This document shows, in pieces, positions 1 to 6,664 of a stretch of DNA of 6,664 nucleotides (the first letter of the stretch is position 1; each line of letters starts with the position of its first letter). The DNA comes from Kiritimatiellia bacterium (GTDB lineage Bacteria > Verrucomicrobiota > Kiritimatiellia > SLAD01), in NCBI GenBank assembly GCA_007126995.1, contig SLAD01000414.1, forward strand, positions 1 to 6,664, read 5' to 3'. Below the pieces are notes generated by a model, which searched no databases, had not been told where the DNA came from, and saw only the letters and a program-made list of their open reading frames with translations. A program made the translations under genes and the position numbers.

Positions 1-1
1 G

Positions 2-3000
2 ACCCTGCTGACCCGCCAGCAGCAATTCGGGTACACGCTGGAAGATATGAAGATCATTCTGGGACCGATGGCCAAGCTGGGCAAGGAAGCGATCGGATCC
101 ATGGGCGACGACACGCCGCTGGCGGTTCTCTCGAACCGTTCCCGCTTATTGTACGACTACTTCAAGCAACTTTTTGCGCAGGTGACCAATCCGCCGCTGG
201 ACGCCATCCGGGAAGAATTGGTGACCTCGTTGCACTCCACGTTGGGCGCGCGCCAGAACCTCTTCGAAGAGACACCGGACCACTGTCACCAGTTCCGCAT
301 TGATCAACCGATCTTGAGCAACCGTGAGCTGGCGCAAATCCGCGACATGTATATCGGCGATATTCGCGCCGAAACGCTGCCGACTGTCTTCAAAGCGAAG
401 TATGGTGCGGCAGGACTGCAACGGGCGTTGGACGAGCTGTTCGAAGCGGCGGTGGACGCCGTGGATCGCGGCGCGACGATACTGATCTTGAGCGATCGCA
501 GTGCGGACGAAGAAAACGCCCCGATACCGGCGCTGCTGGCAGCCGCCGGCGTGCATCATCACCTGATTCGTGAGCATCGCCGCGTGCATTGTAATCTGAT
601 CGTCGAAAGCGCCGAACCGCGCGAGGTGCATCATTATGCCCTGTTGATCGGTTATGGCATAGGGGCCATCAATCCCTACCTCGCCTTCGAAACCATCGAA
701 GACATGATCGCGCGTGGTGTCACCCGTGATGTCCCACCGGAAACGGCCAAGAAGCAGTATATCAAGGCGATCGGGCAAGGCCTACTGAAGGTGATGTCGA
801 AGATGGGCATCTCGACACTGAAGAGCTATCACGGCGCACAAATTTTTGAGGCGCTGGGCCTGAGCCGGGAGCTGGTCGATCGCTATTTCACCGGCACACC
901 GTCACGCGTTGGCGGTATCGGTTTGGAAGTGATTGCGGAGGAAGCGCTGATTCGCCACCGCCGTGCCTATCCGGAGACGAAAGTCGCCGAGAACCAAGGG
1001 CTGGATGTGGGGGGCTTGTACCAGTGGCGTCGTAACGGTGAATACCACCAATTCAATCCGATCACCGTCGCCAAGCTGCAGCAAGCCACCAAGATACGCG
1101 ACGAAAAGTCCTATCTGGAATACGCCGATTTCATCAACAAGCAGAACGAGCAGTTGGGAACGCTGCGCGGTTTAGTGGAATTCAACGAAGAGCCTACGCC
1201 GGTACCGCTGGACGAAGTGGAGCCCTGGACCGAAATCGTGAAGCGCTTCAAGACCGGCGCGATGTCGTACGGCTCGATCAGCAAGGAAGCGCATGAAGCG
1301 CTGGCGATTGCGATGAACGAAATCGGCGGCAAGAGCAACAGCGGCGAAGGCGGCGAGGACGAGGATCGGTTCCAGCCAGACGAAAACGGCAAGTGGCGAA
1401 ACAGCGCCATCAAGCAAATCGCCTCCGGCCGTTTCGGCGTGACCAGCCACTACTTGGTTAACGCGCGCGAGCTGCAGATCAAGATGGCGCAGGGGGCGAA
1501 GCCGGGCGAAGGCGGTCAGTTGCCCGGCGAAAAGGTCTATCCGGACATTGCCAAGACGCGTCACTCAACGCCGTACGTCGGCTTGATTTCACCGCCGCCA
1601 CACCACGATATTTATTCGATCGAGGATCTGGCTCAGTTGATCCACGACCTCAAGAATGCCAACGCACAGGCGCGCATCAATGTGAAACTGGTCGCCGAGG
1701 TCGGTGTCGGCACGGTGGCCGCGGGCGTGTCGAAGGGCAAAGCCGATGTGGTTTTGATCAGCGGTTTCGATGGCGGCACCGGCGCATCACCGCAGACCTC
1801 GCTGAAGCATGCCGGTTTGCCGTGGGAATTGGGTTTGGCGGAGACGCATCAGACGCTCGTCATGAACGATCTGCGCAGCCGGATCGTGGTGGAATGTGAC
1901 GGCCAGATGAAGACCGGTCGCGACGTCGCGGTGGCCTGCTTGCTGGGCGCCGAGGAATTCGGATTCTCCACCGCGCCGTTGGTGGTAATGGGCTGTATCA
2001 TGATGCGTGTGTGCCACCTCAACACCTGTCCGGTAGGGATCGCCACGCAGCATCCTGAGCTGCGCAAAAAGTTTACCGGGCAGCCGGATCATGTCATCAA
2101 TTATTTCTATCTGGTGGCGCAGGAATTGCGACGCATCATGGCAAGCCTCGGCTTCCGCAGCGTCAACGAAATGGTGGGACGGGTCGACAAGCTGAAGGTG
2201 CGCGATAAGATCGATCACTGGAAAGCGAAGCATTTGGATCTGTCCATGGTCTTGACCAAGCCGGAAGTGCCGGAGACGGTGGGCGTCTACTGCCAGCAGA
2301 AGCAGGATCACGGGCTGGCTGAGGCGCTCGATAATGAATTGATCAAGCTGGCCGAGCCGGCGCTGGAACGCGGCGAGAAGGTGGAGCAGCCTATTCGGAT
2401 CCGGAATATTAACCGGACCGTCGGGACCATGCTCAGCAGCGAAATCTCGCGGCGCTATGGTGCTGAAGGACTGCCGGACGACACAATCGTATTTCACTGT
2501 TCCGGGTCCGCGGGTCAGAGTTTCTGTGCCTTCGGTGCGCACGGCTTGACCATGCACGTACGGGGCGATGCCAATGACTACTTTGGTAAGGGCCTTTCCG
2601 GCGCCCGGCTCACGATTCAACCGCCGGAGCAGTCCGATTTTCTCGCGGAAGACAACATCATTATCGGGAATGTGGCCTTCTACGGAGCAACCCGGGGCGA
2701 AGCGTTCATTCGCGGCAAGGCCGGCGAACGTTTCTGTGTGCGTAACAGCGGCGTGAATGCAGTCGTCGAAGGCGTTGGCGATCACGGTTGTGAATACATG
2801 ACCGGCGGACGCGCGGTCATTCTGGGCCACACCGGCCGTAACTTTGCGGCCGGCATGAGCGGCGGGATCGCCTATGTCTACGACGCGGTGGGCGACTTTG
2901 CGACGAATCGCTGCAATCAGGAGATGGTGGAATTGGAATCCGTGACGGAGGCGGACGATATCGAGGAGTTGCGTGGACTGATTGAGCGCCACATCGAGTA

Positions 3001-3151
3001 CACCGGCAGCGAGGTCGGGCAACGCATCTTGAAGGACTGGTCCTATACCCTGAGCCAGTTCGTCAAGGTCATGCCCACCGACTACAAGCGGGCCTTGGAA
3101 CGGTTGGCCAAGGAAGCGGCGGAAACGCCCGATCCGGCAGTGGTCATTTGA
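2..3151 (+). CDS. gltB: Glutamate synthase [NADPH] large subunit, 5'-truncated by the window edge
   Basis: The alpha subunit of glutamate synthase moves the amide nitrogen of glutamine to 2-oxoglutarate through an internal ammonia tunnel, in the cytoplasm, as part of the GS-GOGAT ammonia assimilation route. The reading frame is open from nt 2, so the ATG at 47 is internal; about 1049 residues are visible against about 1500 for the family. The missing part is the N-terminal type-2 glutaminase domain with its catalytic Cys. Visible in order (counting from nt 2): central domain, roughly residues 1-300, with GSMGDDTP; FMN-binding synthase domain, roughly 400-720, with MSYGSIS at 421, SGEGGED at 447, KPGEGGQLPG at 500 and ISGFDGGTGASP at 586; 3Fe-4S ligands Cys665, Cys671 and Cys676 (C-x5-C-x4-C); and the glycine-rich GXGXG beta-helix domain from about 790. 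The frame is intact to the TGA at 3149. gltD follows on the same strand, encoding its partner subunit. Confidence 0.97.
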   Translation, partial: TLLTRQQQFGYTLEDMKIILGPMAKLGKEAIGSMGDDTPLAVLSNRSRLLYDYFKQLFAQVTNPPLDAIREELVTSLHSTLGARQNLFEETPDHCHQFRIDQPILSNRELAQIRDMYIGDIRAETLPTVFKAKYGAAGLQRALDELFEAAVDAVDRGATILILSDRSADEENAPIPALLAAAGVHHHLIREHRRVHCNLIVESAEPREVHHYALLIGYGIGAINPYLAFETIEDMIARGVTRDVPPETAKKQYIKAIGQGLLKVMSKMGISTLKSYHGAQIFEALGLSRELVDRYFTGTPSRVGGIGLEVIAEEALIRHRRAYPETKVAENQGLDVGGLYQWRRNGEYHQFNPITVAKLQQATKIRDEKSYLEYADFINKQNEQLGTLRGLVEFNEEPTPVPLDEVEPWTEIVKRFKTGAMSYGSISKEAHEALAIAMNEIGGKSNSGEGGEDEDRFQPDENGKWRNSAIKQIASGRFGVTSHYLVNARELQIKMAQGAKPGEGGQLPGEKVYPDIAKTRHSTPYVGLISPPPHHDIYSIEDLAQLIHDLKNANAQARINVKLVAEVGVGTVAAGVSKGKADVVLISGFDGGTGASPQTSLKHAGLPWELGLAETHQTLVMNDLRSRIVVECDGQMKTGRDVAVACLLGAEEFGFSTAPLVVMGCIMMRVCHLNTCPVGIATQHPELRKKFTGQPDHVINYFYLVAQELRRIMASLGFRSVNEMVGRVDKLKVRDKIDHWKAKHLDLSMVLTKPEVPETVGVYCQQKQDHGLAEALDNELIKLAEPALERGEKVEQPIRIRNINRTVGTMLSSEISRRYGAEGLPDDTIVFHCSGSAGQSFCAFGAHGLTMHVRGDANDYFGKGLSGARLTIQPPEQSDFLAEDNIIIGNVAFYGATRGEAFIRGKAGERFCVRNSGVNAVVEGVGDHGCEYMTGGRAVILGHTGRNFAAGMSGGIAYVYDAVGDFATNRCNQEMVELESVTEADDIEELRGLIERHIEYTGSEVGQRILKDWSYTLSQFVKVMPTDYKRALERLAKEAAETPDPAVVI

Positions 3152-3243
3152 TGGACCGGGCTGCACACCAGAACGATTTGCGGGATGCTCGTGGTGACCA
3201 GGACCAGGCAACCGGCTGTTTGAGGGAGAACGACGATGGGTAA
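3151..3243 (+). CDS. Possible 30-codon coupling ORF between gltB and gltD
   Basis: A short reading frame fills the gltB-gltD gap exactly. Its ATG (3151-3153) shares one base with the gltB stop in the arrangement TGATG, and its TAA (3241-3243) lies 8 nt inside gltD, past the gltD ATG at 3236. The predicted peptide is hydrophilic, rich in Asp, Arg and Gln, begins MDRAAHQNDL and ends TGCLRENDDG. It resembles no family I recognise and has no signal peptide or membrane segment. No good Shine-Dalgarno precedes the ATG, so translation would depend on ribosomes terminating on gltB. The plausible role is to carry ribosomes across the gap to the gltD ribosome binding site. A chance ORF of this length is quite possible in GC-rich DNA, hence the low confidence. 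Confidence 0.2.
   Translation: MDRAAHQNDLRDARGDQDQATGCLRENDDG
3222..3228 (+). promoter_or_regulatory. Ribosome binding site of gltD
   Basis: The sequence GAGGGAG ends 7 nt before the ATG at 3236. It is a good Shine-Dalgarno match at normal spacing and supports this ATG as the gltD start. Confidence 0.75.
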
Positions 3244-4702
3244 AGTGACAGGATTTATTGAGTTTAAGCGGGAATTGCCGAAAAAGCGGAAGGCCGAGGA
3301 ACGGGTAAAGGACTATCGTGAGTTCTATCTCCCCTTCCCCGAGGAGAAGATCCGTGACCAGGCCGCGCGCTGTATGGACTGCGGTGTGCCGACCTGCCAT
3401 GCCGGCTGCCCGCTTGGGAACTTGATTCCCGACTGGAACGATCTCGTCTACAACAACCTGTGGAAGGACGCGATCGATCGTCTGCACGCTACAAACAACT
3501 TCCCCGAGTTTACCGGACGGCTATGTCCGGCCCCTTGTGAGGAAGCGTGTGTCCTGTCGATCAATGAGCCGGCCGTGACGATCGAAGAAATCGAAAAGCA
3601 GATTATCGAGCGCGCCTTTAAAGAAGGCTGGGTGCTGCCGGTGCGGCCACAGAAGCGCACGATGAAGAAAGTCGCGGTGATCGGGTCCGGCCCCGCGGGC
3701 TTGGCGGCGGCACAGCAGCTCAACCGCGCCGGTCACTTCGTGACGGTCTATGAGCGTGATCACAAAGTCGGCGGCTTGCTGCGTTACGGTATCCCCGATT
3801 TCAAAATGGAAAAGTGGGTGATCGATCGCCGCACACAGCTTATGGAAGCCGAAGGCATCACTTTCAAAACCGACGTACAGTGGGGCGACAATGTGCCCTT
3901 CGACGAGCTAAAGGGTTACGATGCCGTCGTCTTGTGCGTTGGCGCAACGGTGGGTCGCGACCTGCCGGTTGAGGGACGCGATCTGAAAGGCATCGTGCCC
4001 GCGATGGAGTTTCTGGCCCGTCAAAACCGCGCGGTTGGCGGAGAGCCTTTAGAAGAAAACGAATTGCTCAATGCCAAGGGCAAGCATGTGATCGTGATCG
4101 GCGGCGGCGATACCGGTAGTGATTGTATCGGCACCTCCAATCGTCATGGCGCCTTGTCTGTCACCAACTTCGAGCTGCTGCCCAAACCGCCAAAAGGCCG
4201 TCCGGAGAATCAGCCCTGGCCCTACTGGCCGATGCGCCTACGCACCAGCACCTCGCACGAGGAGGGCGTGCACCGCGAGTGGAGCATCAATACCAAGAAA
4301 TTCGTCGGCAAAAATGGCCGGGTAACCCAATTGGTGACCTCGATGATCGAATTCGAGCCGGACCCGAACGGTGGACGGCCCAAGATCAAAGATGTGCCGG
4401 ACACGACGCAGGTGTGGTCGGCCGATTTGGTCTTGCTGGCGCTCGGCTTCACGGGACCGGAGCCCGGCGGCGTGGTTGAGCATCTCGGCGTGGAACTGGA
4501 TGGCCGGGGCAATATCAAGACGGATGATCAGTACGCCACCACCGTGCCGGGCGTGTTCGCTGCGGGTGATGGGCGGCGCGGGCAATCGCTGATTGTCTGG
4601 GCGATTTCGGAAGGTCGCGAAGCGGCCCGGGCAGTGGATGTGGCGCTGATGGGCCATTCCGATCTGCCGACCAAAGGCGCAGGCGATCTGCCGCGCGCCT
4701 GA
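3236..4702 (+). CDS. gltD: Glutamate synthase [NADPH] small subunit
   Basis: The beta subunit of NADPH-dependent glutamate synthase oxidises NADPH on FAD and passes electrons through Fe-S clusters to the FMN of GltB. The protein has 488 residues, normal for the family, and is complete. The N-terminal Fe-S domain carries Cys46, Cys49, Cys54 and Cys58 (C-x2-C-x4-C-x3-C) and a second group at Cys97, Cys101 and Cys105 in LCPAPCEEAC. The FAD-binding Rossmann motif is VAVIGSGPAG (146-155). The NADPH-binding motif is VIVIGGGDTG (285-294). The C-terminal FAD contact GVFAAGDGRRGQS lies at 439-451. The ATG is chosen for its ribosome binding site and because the N-terminus MGKVTGFIEF is typical of GltD. 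It lies 84 nt after gltB and is presumably co-transcribed with it. Related Fe-S flavoproteins (the N-terminal half of dihydropyrimidine dehydrogenase, NfnB-type subunits) share this fold, but the adjacent gltB settles the identity. Confidence 0.97.
   Translation: MGKVTGFIEFKRELPKKRKAEERVKDYREFYLPFPEEKIRDQAARCMDCGVPTCHAGCPLGNLIPDWNDLVYNNLWKDAIDRLHATNNFPEFTGRLCPAPCEEACVLSINEPAVTIEEIEKQIIERAFKEGWVLPVRPQKRTMKKVAVIGSGPAGLAAAQQLNRAGHFVTVYERDHKVGGLLRYGIPDFKMEKWVIDRRTQLMEAEGITFKTDVQWGDNVPFDELKGYDAVVLCVGATVGRDLPVEGRDLKGIVPAMEFLARQNRAVGGEPLEENELLNAKGKHVIVIGGGDTGSDCIGTSNRHGALSVTNFELLPKPPKGRPENQPWPYWPMRLRTSTSHEEGVHREWSINTKKFVGKNGRVTQLVTSMIEFEPDPNGGRPKIKDVPDTTQVWSADLVLLALGFTGPEPGGVVEHLGVELDGRGNIKTDDQYATTVPGVFAAGDGRRGQSLIVWAISEGREAARAVDVALMGHSDLPTKGAGDLPRA
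4675..4700. other. Imperfect stem-loop at the 3' end of gltD
   Basis: The last codons of gltD contain AGGCGC (4675-4680) and its exact reverse complement GCGCCT (4695-4700). A second short pair, GGC (4682-4684) with GCC (4690-4692), lies inside around a 5-nt loop. The hairpin is GC-rich with small bulges and ends on the first base of the gltD stop. No T-run follows it on either strand, so it is not a canonical intrinsic terminator. It could still protect or end the gltD mRNA, or simply reflect coding constraints. Confidence 0.25.
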
Positions 4703-4730
4703 CCGACACAGACGGCCAGACTTCTTGCGC

Positions 4731-5648
4731 TTACGGGATTCGCACAATTTCCCGATAGGCTGCGGCGCGTTCTCTCACTTCTGCCGGCGTGAGTTGAGTC
4801 AATCGATCCAAGCTGAAGGCTTCGACCGCAAACGAGGCGACAACGCTGCCTTGCACCATAGCGTTGCGCAAGCCATCGCCCGATACCTCGCCGCTCGCGG
4901 CCAGTGCGCCGATGAATCCACCTGCGAAGGCATCGCCGGCTCCCGTCGGGTCCTCCACACGCCCGAGTGGGAAGGCGGGCAAGGCGAAAGTGGTTTCGTG
5001 TGAGAACAACATACTGCCGTGCTCGCCCTTCTTGATCAGGACATACTTCGGCCCCAGTTCCAGCAACTTTTCGGCAGCGACCGGCAGAAAATGTTCGCCG
5101 GTCAAAAGACGGGCCTCCGACTCATTCACCGTTAACAGATCCACGCGGCCGATCACTTGAATCAGGTCTTCTTTCCGAATATTGATCCACAAGTCCATTG
5201 TATCCATCGCCACGAAGGCGGGCGCGTCCATTTGGTCGAGCACATGATGCTGCAAGACAGGATCGATATTGGCCAAGAAAAGGAAGGGCGCCGTGCGATA
5301 GGCCGAGGGCAAATCGGGTGAAAAGTCGGCAAAGACATTGAGTTCCGTGGAAAGCGTTTCTCGTTCATCCATATTTTGCGAATACACACCGGACCAGCGA
5401 AAGGTCTTGCCGGCCTGCTTCTGTAGACCGGTTAGATCGATACCGAAATCATCATAGGCTTTCTCATAAGCGGGAGGAAAATCGTCGCCGACAACGCCAA
5501 CCATGCCCGTGGGCGTGAACAGTGCGGCGGCGGCACAGGCGTAACTGGCCGATCCGCCCAGCACATCTTCACGTTTGGCGAACGGCGTCTCAATCGTATC
5601 GATGCCGATCGACCCAACAACAACTAGCTTCACTACTTCATCCGTCAT
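4731..5648 (-). CDS. PfkB/ribokinase-family sugar kinase, substrate unknown
   Basis: This is a cytoplasmic ATP-dependent kinase of the PfkB (ribokinase-like) family, predicted to phosphorylate a hydroxymethyl or hydroxyl group of a sugar or nucleoside. It has 305 residues, the usual length, and looks complete. The N-terminal strand VVVGSIGIDTIE (9-20) is followed by the substrate-side di-glycine in LGGSASYA (30-37). NESEA (175-179) is the family's Mg/phosphate-region motif. DPTGAGDAFAGGFIG (233-247) is PfkB signature 2, with the anion hole GAG and catalytic base Asp239. The stretch TELNVFADFSPDLP (101-114) resembles a widespread but, as far as I know, uncharacterised 'sugar kinase' subfamily. 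The hallmark N-terminus of HldA/HldE heptose kinases is not evident. It lies 62 nt downstream of gmhA on the same strand and converges on gltD. The ATG has GGAAG 10 nt upstream. Confidence 0.9.
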   Translation of the reverse strand: MTDEVVKLVVVGSIGIDTIETPFAKREDVLGGSASYACAAAALFTPTGMVGVVGDDFPPAYEKAYDDFGIDLTGLQKQAGKTFRWSGVYSQNMDERETLSTELNVFADFSPDLPSAYRTAPFLFLANIDPVLQHHVLDQMDAPAFVAMDTMDLWINIRKEDLIQVIGRVDLLTVNESEARLLTGEHFLPVAAEKLLELGPKYVLIKKGEHGSMLFSHETTFALPAFPLGRVEDPTGAGDAFAGGFIGALAASGEVSGDGLRNAMVQGSVVASFAVEAFSLDRLTQLTPAEVRERAAAYREIVRIP

Positions 5649-5658
5649 GTTTTGTATG

Positions 5659-5663
5659 CTTCC
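5659..5663 (-). promoter_or_regulatory. Weak ribosome binding site of the PfkB kinase
   Basis: On the minus strand, GGAAG lies 10 nt before the ATG at 5648. The spacing is slightly long, but it is the only purine-rich match there and it supports the chosen start. Confidence 0.45.
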
Positions 5664-5710
5664 GTATAAGGGTTAAGTCTACCGGGCTGGGGCAAGCCGT
5701 GCGAACTTCG

Positions 5711-6274
5711 TTAAGCCAATAATTCTTCGACCCGCTCACATAGCAGGTGAATCATCAGCCCGTGCCCCTCCTGAATGCGCGGCGTGCTATCCGTGATGGA
5801 CACGCTCAACACCGTATCGACCAGATCGACCAACTCGCCGCCGTGGCCGCCGGTCAATGCAATCGTGTGAATGTCCATCGCCTTGGCCGCCTCGACCGCC
5901 AAGCAAACATTCTTCGCGCGACCACTGGTCGAGATTGCGACCAGCGCATCGCCGACTTGCCCGAGTCCCTGCACTTGCTTGACGAAGACCTGCTCGTACC
6001 CGTAGTCATTGGAAATGGCGGTCAATGCGGAGGTGTCCGTCGTTAAGGCAAGGCCAGCAAAGGGGCGCCGTTCTTTTAGAAAGCGATTGGTCAACTCGGC
6101 GGCAAAATGCTGCGCATCCGCGGCACTGCCGCCGTTCCCGCAGATCATCACCTTCCGGCCCCCGCGAATCCGTTCCGCCAGGTCATTGGCCACCGCCTCG
6201 ATGGGCTCGCGCAGTTCGGTGATCACCTGGTGCCCAACCGCCAAGTAGTGCTCAGCAAGAATATCCCAGTCCAT
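5711..6274 (-). CDS. gmhA: Sedoheptulose-7-phosphate isomerase (phosphoheptose isomerase)
   Basis: GmhA converts sedoheptulose 7-phosphate to D-glycero-D-manno-heptose 7-phosphate, the first committed step toward ADP- or GDP-activated heptose for lipopolysaccharide core or other glycans. The 187-residue protein is one SIS domain. CGNGGSAADAQHFAAELTNRF (45-65) holds the phosphate-binding loop and His56 and Glu60. ISTSGRAKNV (114-123) is the second phosphate loop. TPRIQEGHGLMIH (164-176) holds Gln168 and His176. These four positions match by spacing the active-site His61, Glu65, Gln172 and His180 of E. coli GmhA. The main alternative, the DnaA-binding SIS paralogue DiaA, is less likely because all four catalytic positions are kept. 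The start follows an AAAGG-plus-poly-G ribosome binding region. The gene begins 16 nt after the AmaP-like gene ends, so the two are probably in one operon. Confidence 0.92.
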   Translation of the reverse strand: MDWDILAEHYLAVGHQVITELREPIEAVANDLAERIRGGRKVMICGNGGSAADAQHFAAELTNRFLKERRPFAGLALTTDTSALTAISNDYGYEQVFVKQVQGLGQVGDALVAISTSGRAKNVCLAVEAAKAMDIHTIALTGGHGGELVDLVDTVLSVSITDSTPRIQEGHGLMIHLLCERVEELLA

Positions 6275-6286
6275 GCCCCCCCCTTT
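6275..6286 (-). promoter_or_regulatory. gmhA ribosome binding region containing a G8 tract
   Basis: Read on the minus strand, the sequence just before the gmhA ATG is AAAGGGGGGGGC, with eight consecutive G residues (6283-6276). The Shine-Dalgarno-like AAAGG sits 7 nt from the ATG. Because the G-run lies between that core and the start codon, its length sets the spacing. The whole site lies within the 16-nt gap after the stop of the AmaP-like gene. Confidence 0.6.
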
Positions 6287-6290
6287 CGGA

Positions 6291-6664
6291 TTAGATATCC
6301 TCGCGAAAATCTTCCGGCGGCGGTGCTTCCCCGACGATATCTTTCACGTGTACACGGACTTTCTTGATGTCGGCCAAGCCCAGATTCTCGCGCACACTAT
6401 CGCGCACCCGTTCCTGCAACAACTGGCACAATTCAGGAATCTGCGTGCCCGCCTGCACGCGAATATCGAGATCGACATCAATTGAGCGACCGCGCGGCCG
6501 AATCGTCGGCTTCATCGACACGATCGCCGCGAACTCGTCACCAATTTTGCCGATGAATTCGTTCACTGCACGCATCAAGATGGATACCGTGGCGCCATTT
6601 TGCCGGTAGGCGAGATACTCCTCGCCGTCGGGCGATCGTCGCCGGATGCCGGTAATCAGATAGA
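6291..6664 (-). CDS. amaP: AmaP-like alkaline-shock/envelope-stress membrane anchor protein, C-terminal part
   Basis: The frame is open from the right window edge to the TAA at 6291-6293, giving 123 visible residues. The TTG (6578) and ATG (6573-6575) inside it are therefore internal codons, not starts. The visible part resembles the cytoplasmic Asp23/Gls24-like region of AmaP: GATVSI (23-28) and a following helix, then a beta strand SIDVDLDIRV (60-69), a helix TQIPELCQLLQERVRDSV (73-90) and a strand KKVRVHVKDIV (100-110). It ends in an acidic, proline-containing tail (GEAPPPEDFREDI). Known AmaP proteins are about 180-190 residues with two N-terminal membrane helices that anchor Asp23 at the membrane. 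Those helices would lie beyond the window and cannot be confirmed. A soluble Asp23/Gls24 protein is the alternative. gmhA follows after 16 nt, suggesting co-transcription. Confidence 0.6.
   Translation of the reverse strand, partial: YLITGIRRRSPDGEEYLAYRQNGATVSILMRAVNEFIGKIGDEFAAIVSMKPTIRPRGRSIDVDLDIRVQAGTQIPELCQLLQERVRDSVRENLGLADIKKVRVHVKDIVGEAPPPEDFREDI

Noticed and set aside
47..49. ATG at 47 as the gltB start
   Set aside because: The residues encoded before it (RQQQFGYTLED) continue the conserved GltB sequence, so this Met is internal.
146..1564. Further minus-strand open frames opposite gltB (for example 146-778 and 1172-1564)
   Set aside because: They share the same codon register against a clearly conserved gene, have low-complexity composition and no family resemblance. 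They are shadows of gltB.
3152..3235. Small dyad TGGTGACCA and repeated CCAGGA/CCAGGC in the gltB-gltD gap as an operator
   Set aside because: They are too short and too weak to separate from chance, and no known regulator site was recognised.
1787..3487. A 566-codon open frame on the minus strand, antisense to gltB and the start of gltD
   Set aside because: Its codons are in exact register with the gltB and gltD sense codons. In that register a stop appears only where the sense strand uses TTA, CTA or TCA, which are rare in GC-rich genes. The translation has no recognisable domain, while the sense strand has unambiguous GltB motifs.
4238..4747. A 169-codon minus-strand frame opposite the end of gltD
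   Set aside because: It overlaps conserved gltD coding sequence and the 3' end of the kinase, and has no recognisable motif.
5649..5710. A promoter for the kinase gene in the 62-nt gap after gmhA
   Set aside because: TTGCCC and TTATAC elements can be picked out on the minus strand, but they are 20 nt apart and neither is a strong match. Read-through from gmhA is the simpler explanation.
5747..6367. Plus-strand open frames opposite gmhA and the AmaP-like gene
   Set aside because: The minus-strand proteins carry full SIS-domain and Asp23-like features. The plus-strand translations are Arg/Pro/Ser-rich shadows.
6573..6578. TTG or ATG as the start of a 95-residue protein
   Set aside because: The same frame stays open to the window edge, and the upstream residues, including GATVSI, fit the family. 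The gene is therefore truncated by the window rather than starting here.

Overview
The window reads as ordinary chromosomal housekeeping DNA from a moderately GC-rich bacterium. It carries two convergent gene blocks and is coding almost throughout. A sedoheptulose-7-phosphate isomerase (GmhA) points to a heptose-making, probably Gram-negative cell envelope. An AmaP/Asp23-like protein, better known from Firmicutes and other deep-branching phyla, lies directly upstream of it. That mix argues against a typical enterobacterium or pseudomonad and fits a less-studied Gram-negative phylum, but the phylum cannot be fixed from sequence reading alone.

Plus strand, 2-4702: the 3' two thirds of gltB (glutamate synthase large subunit; the N-terminal glutaminase domain lies before the window) followed by a complete gltD (small subunit). 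Together they encode NADPH-dependent glutamate synthase (GOGAT), which makes two glutamates from 2-oxoglutarate and glutamine. All expected cofactor motifs are present: the FMN site and 3Fe-4S cysteines in GltB, and the 4Fe-4S cysteines, FAD site and NADPH site in GltD. The 84-nt gap between the two genes is exactly bridged by a 30-codon reading frame whose ATG overlaps the gltB stop and whose stop overlaps the gltD start. This is the least expected detail in the window, though it could be chance.

Minus strand, 6664-4731 (read right to left): the C-terminal part of an AmaP-like envelope-stress/anchor protein, then gmhA 16 nt downstream, then a PfkB-family sugar kinase 62 nt further on. The close spacing suggests one transcript. 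The amaP-gmhA junction contains a run of eight G residues that forms part of the gmhA ribosome binding region. The kinase could phosphorylate the heptose phosphate made by GmhA or be an unrelated sugar/nucleoside kinase.

The two blocks converge with only 28 bp between stop codons and no canonical rho-independent terminator. No RNA gene, mobile element, CRISPR array or integration scar was seen, and no clearly new multi-gene system is evident. The findings are small-scale regulatory and family-level observations.
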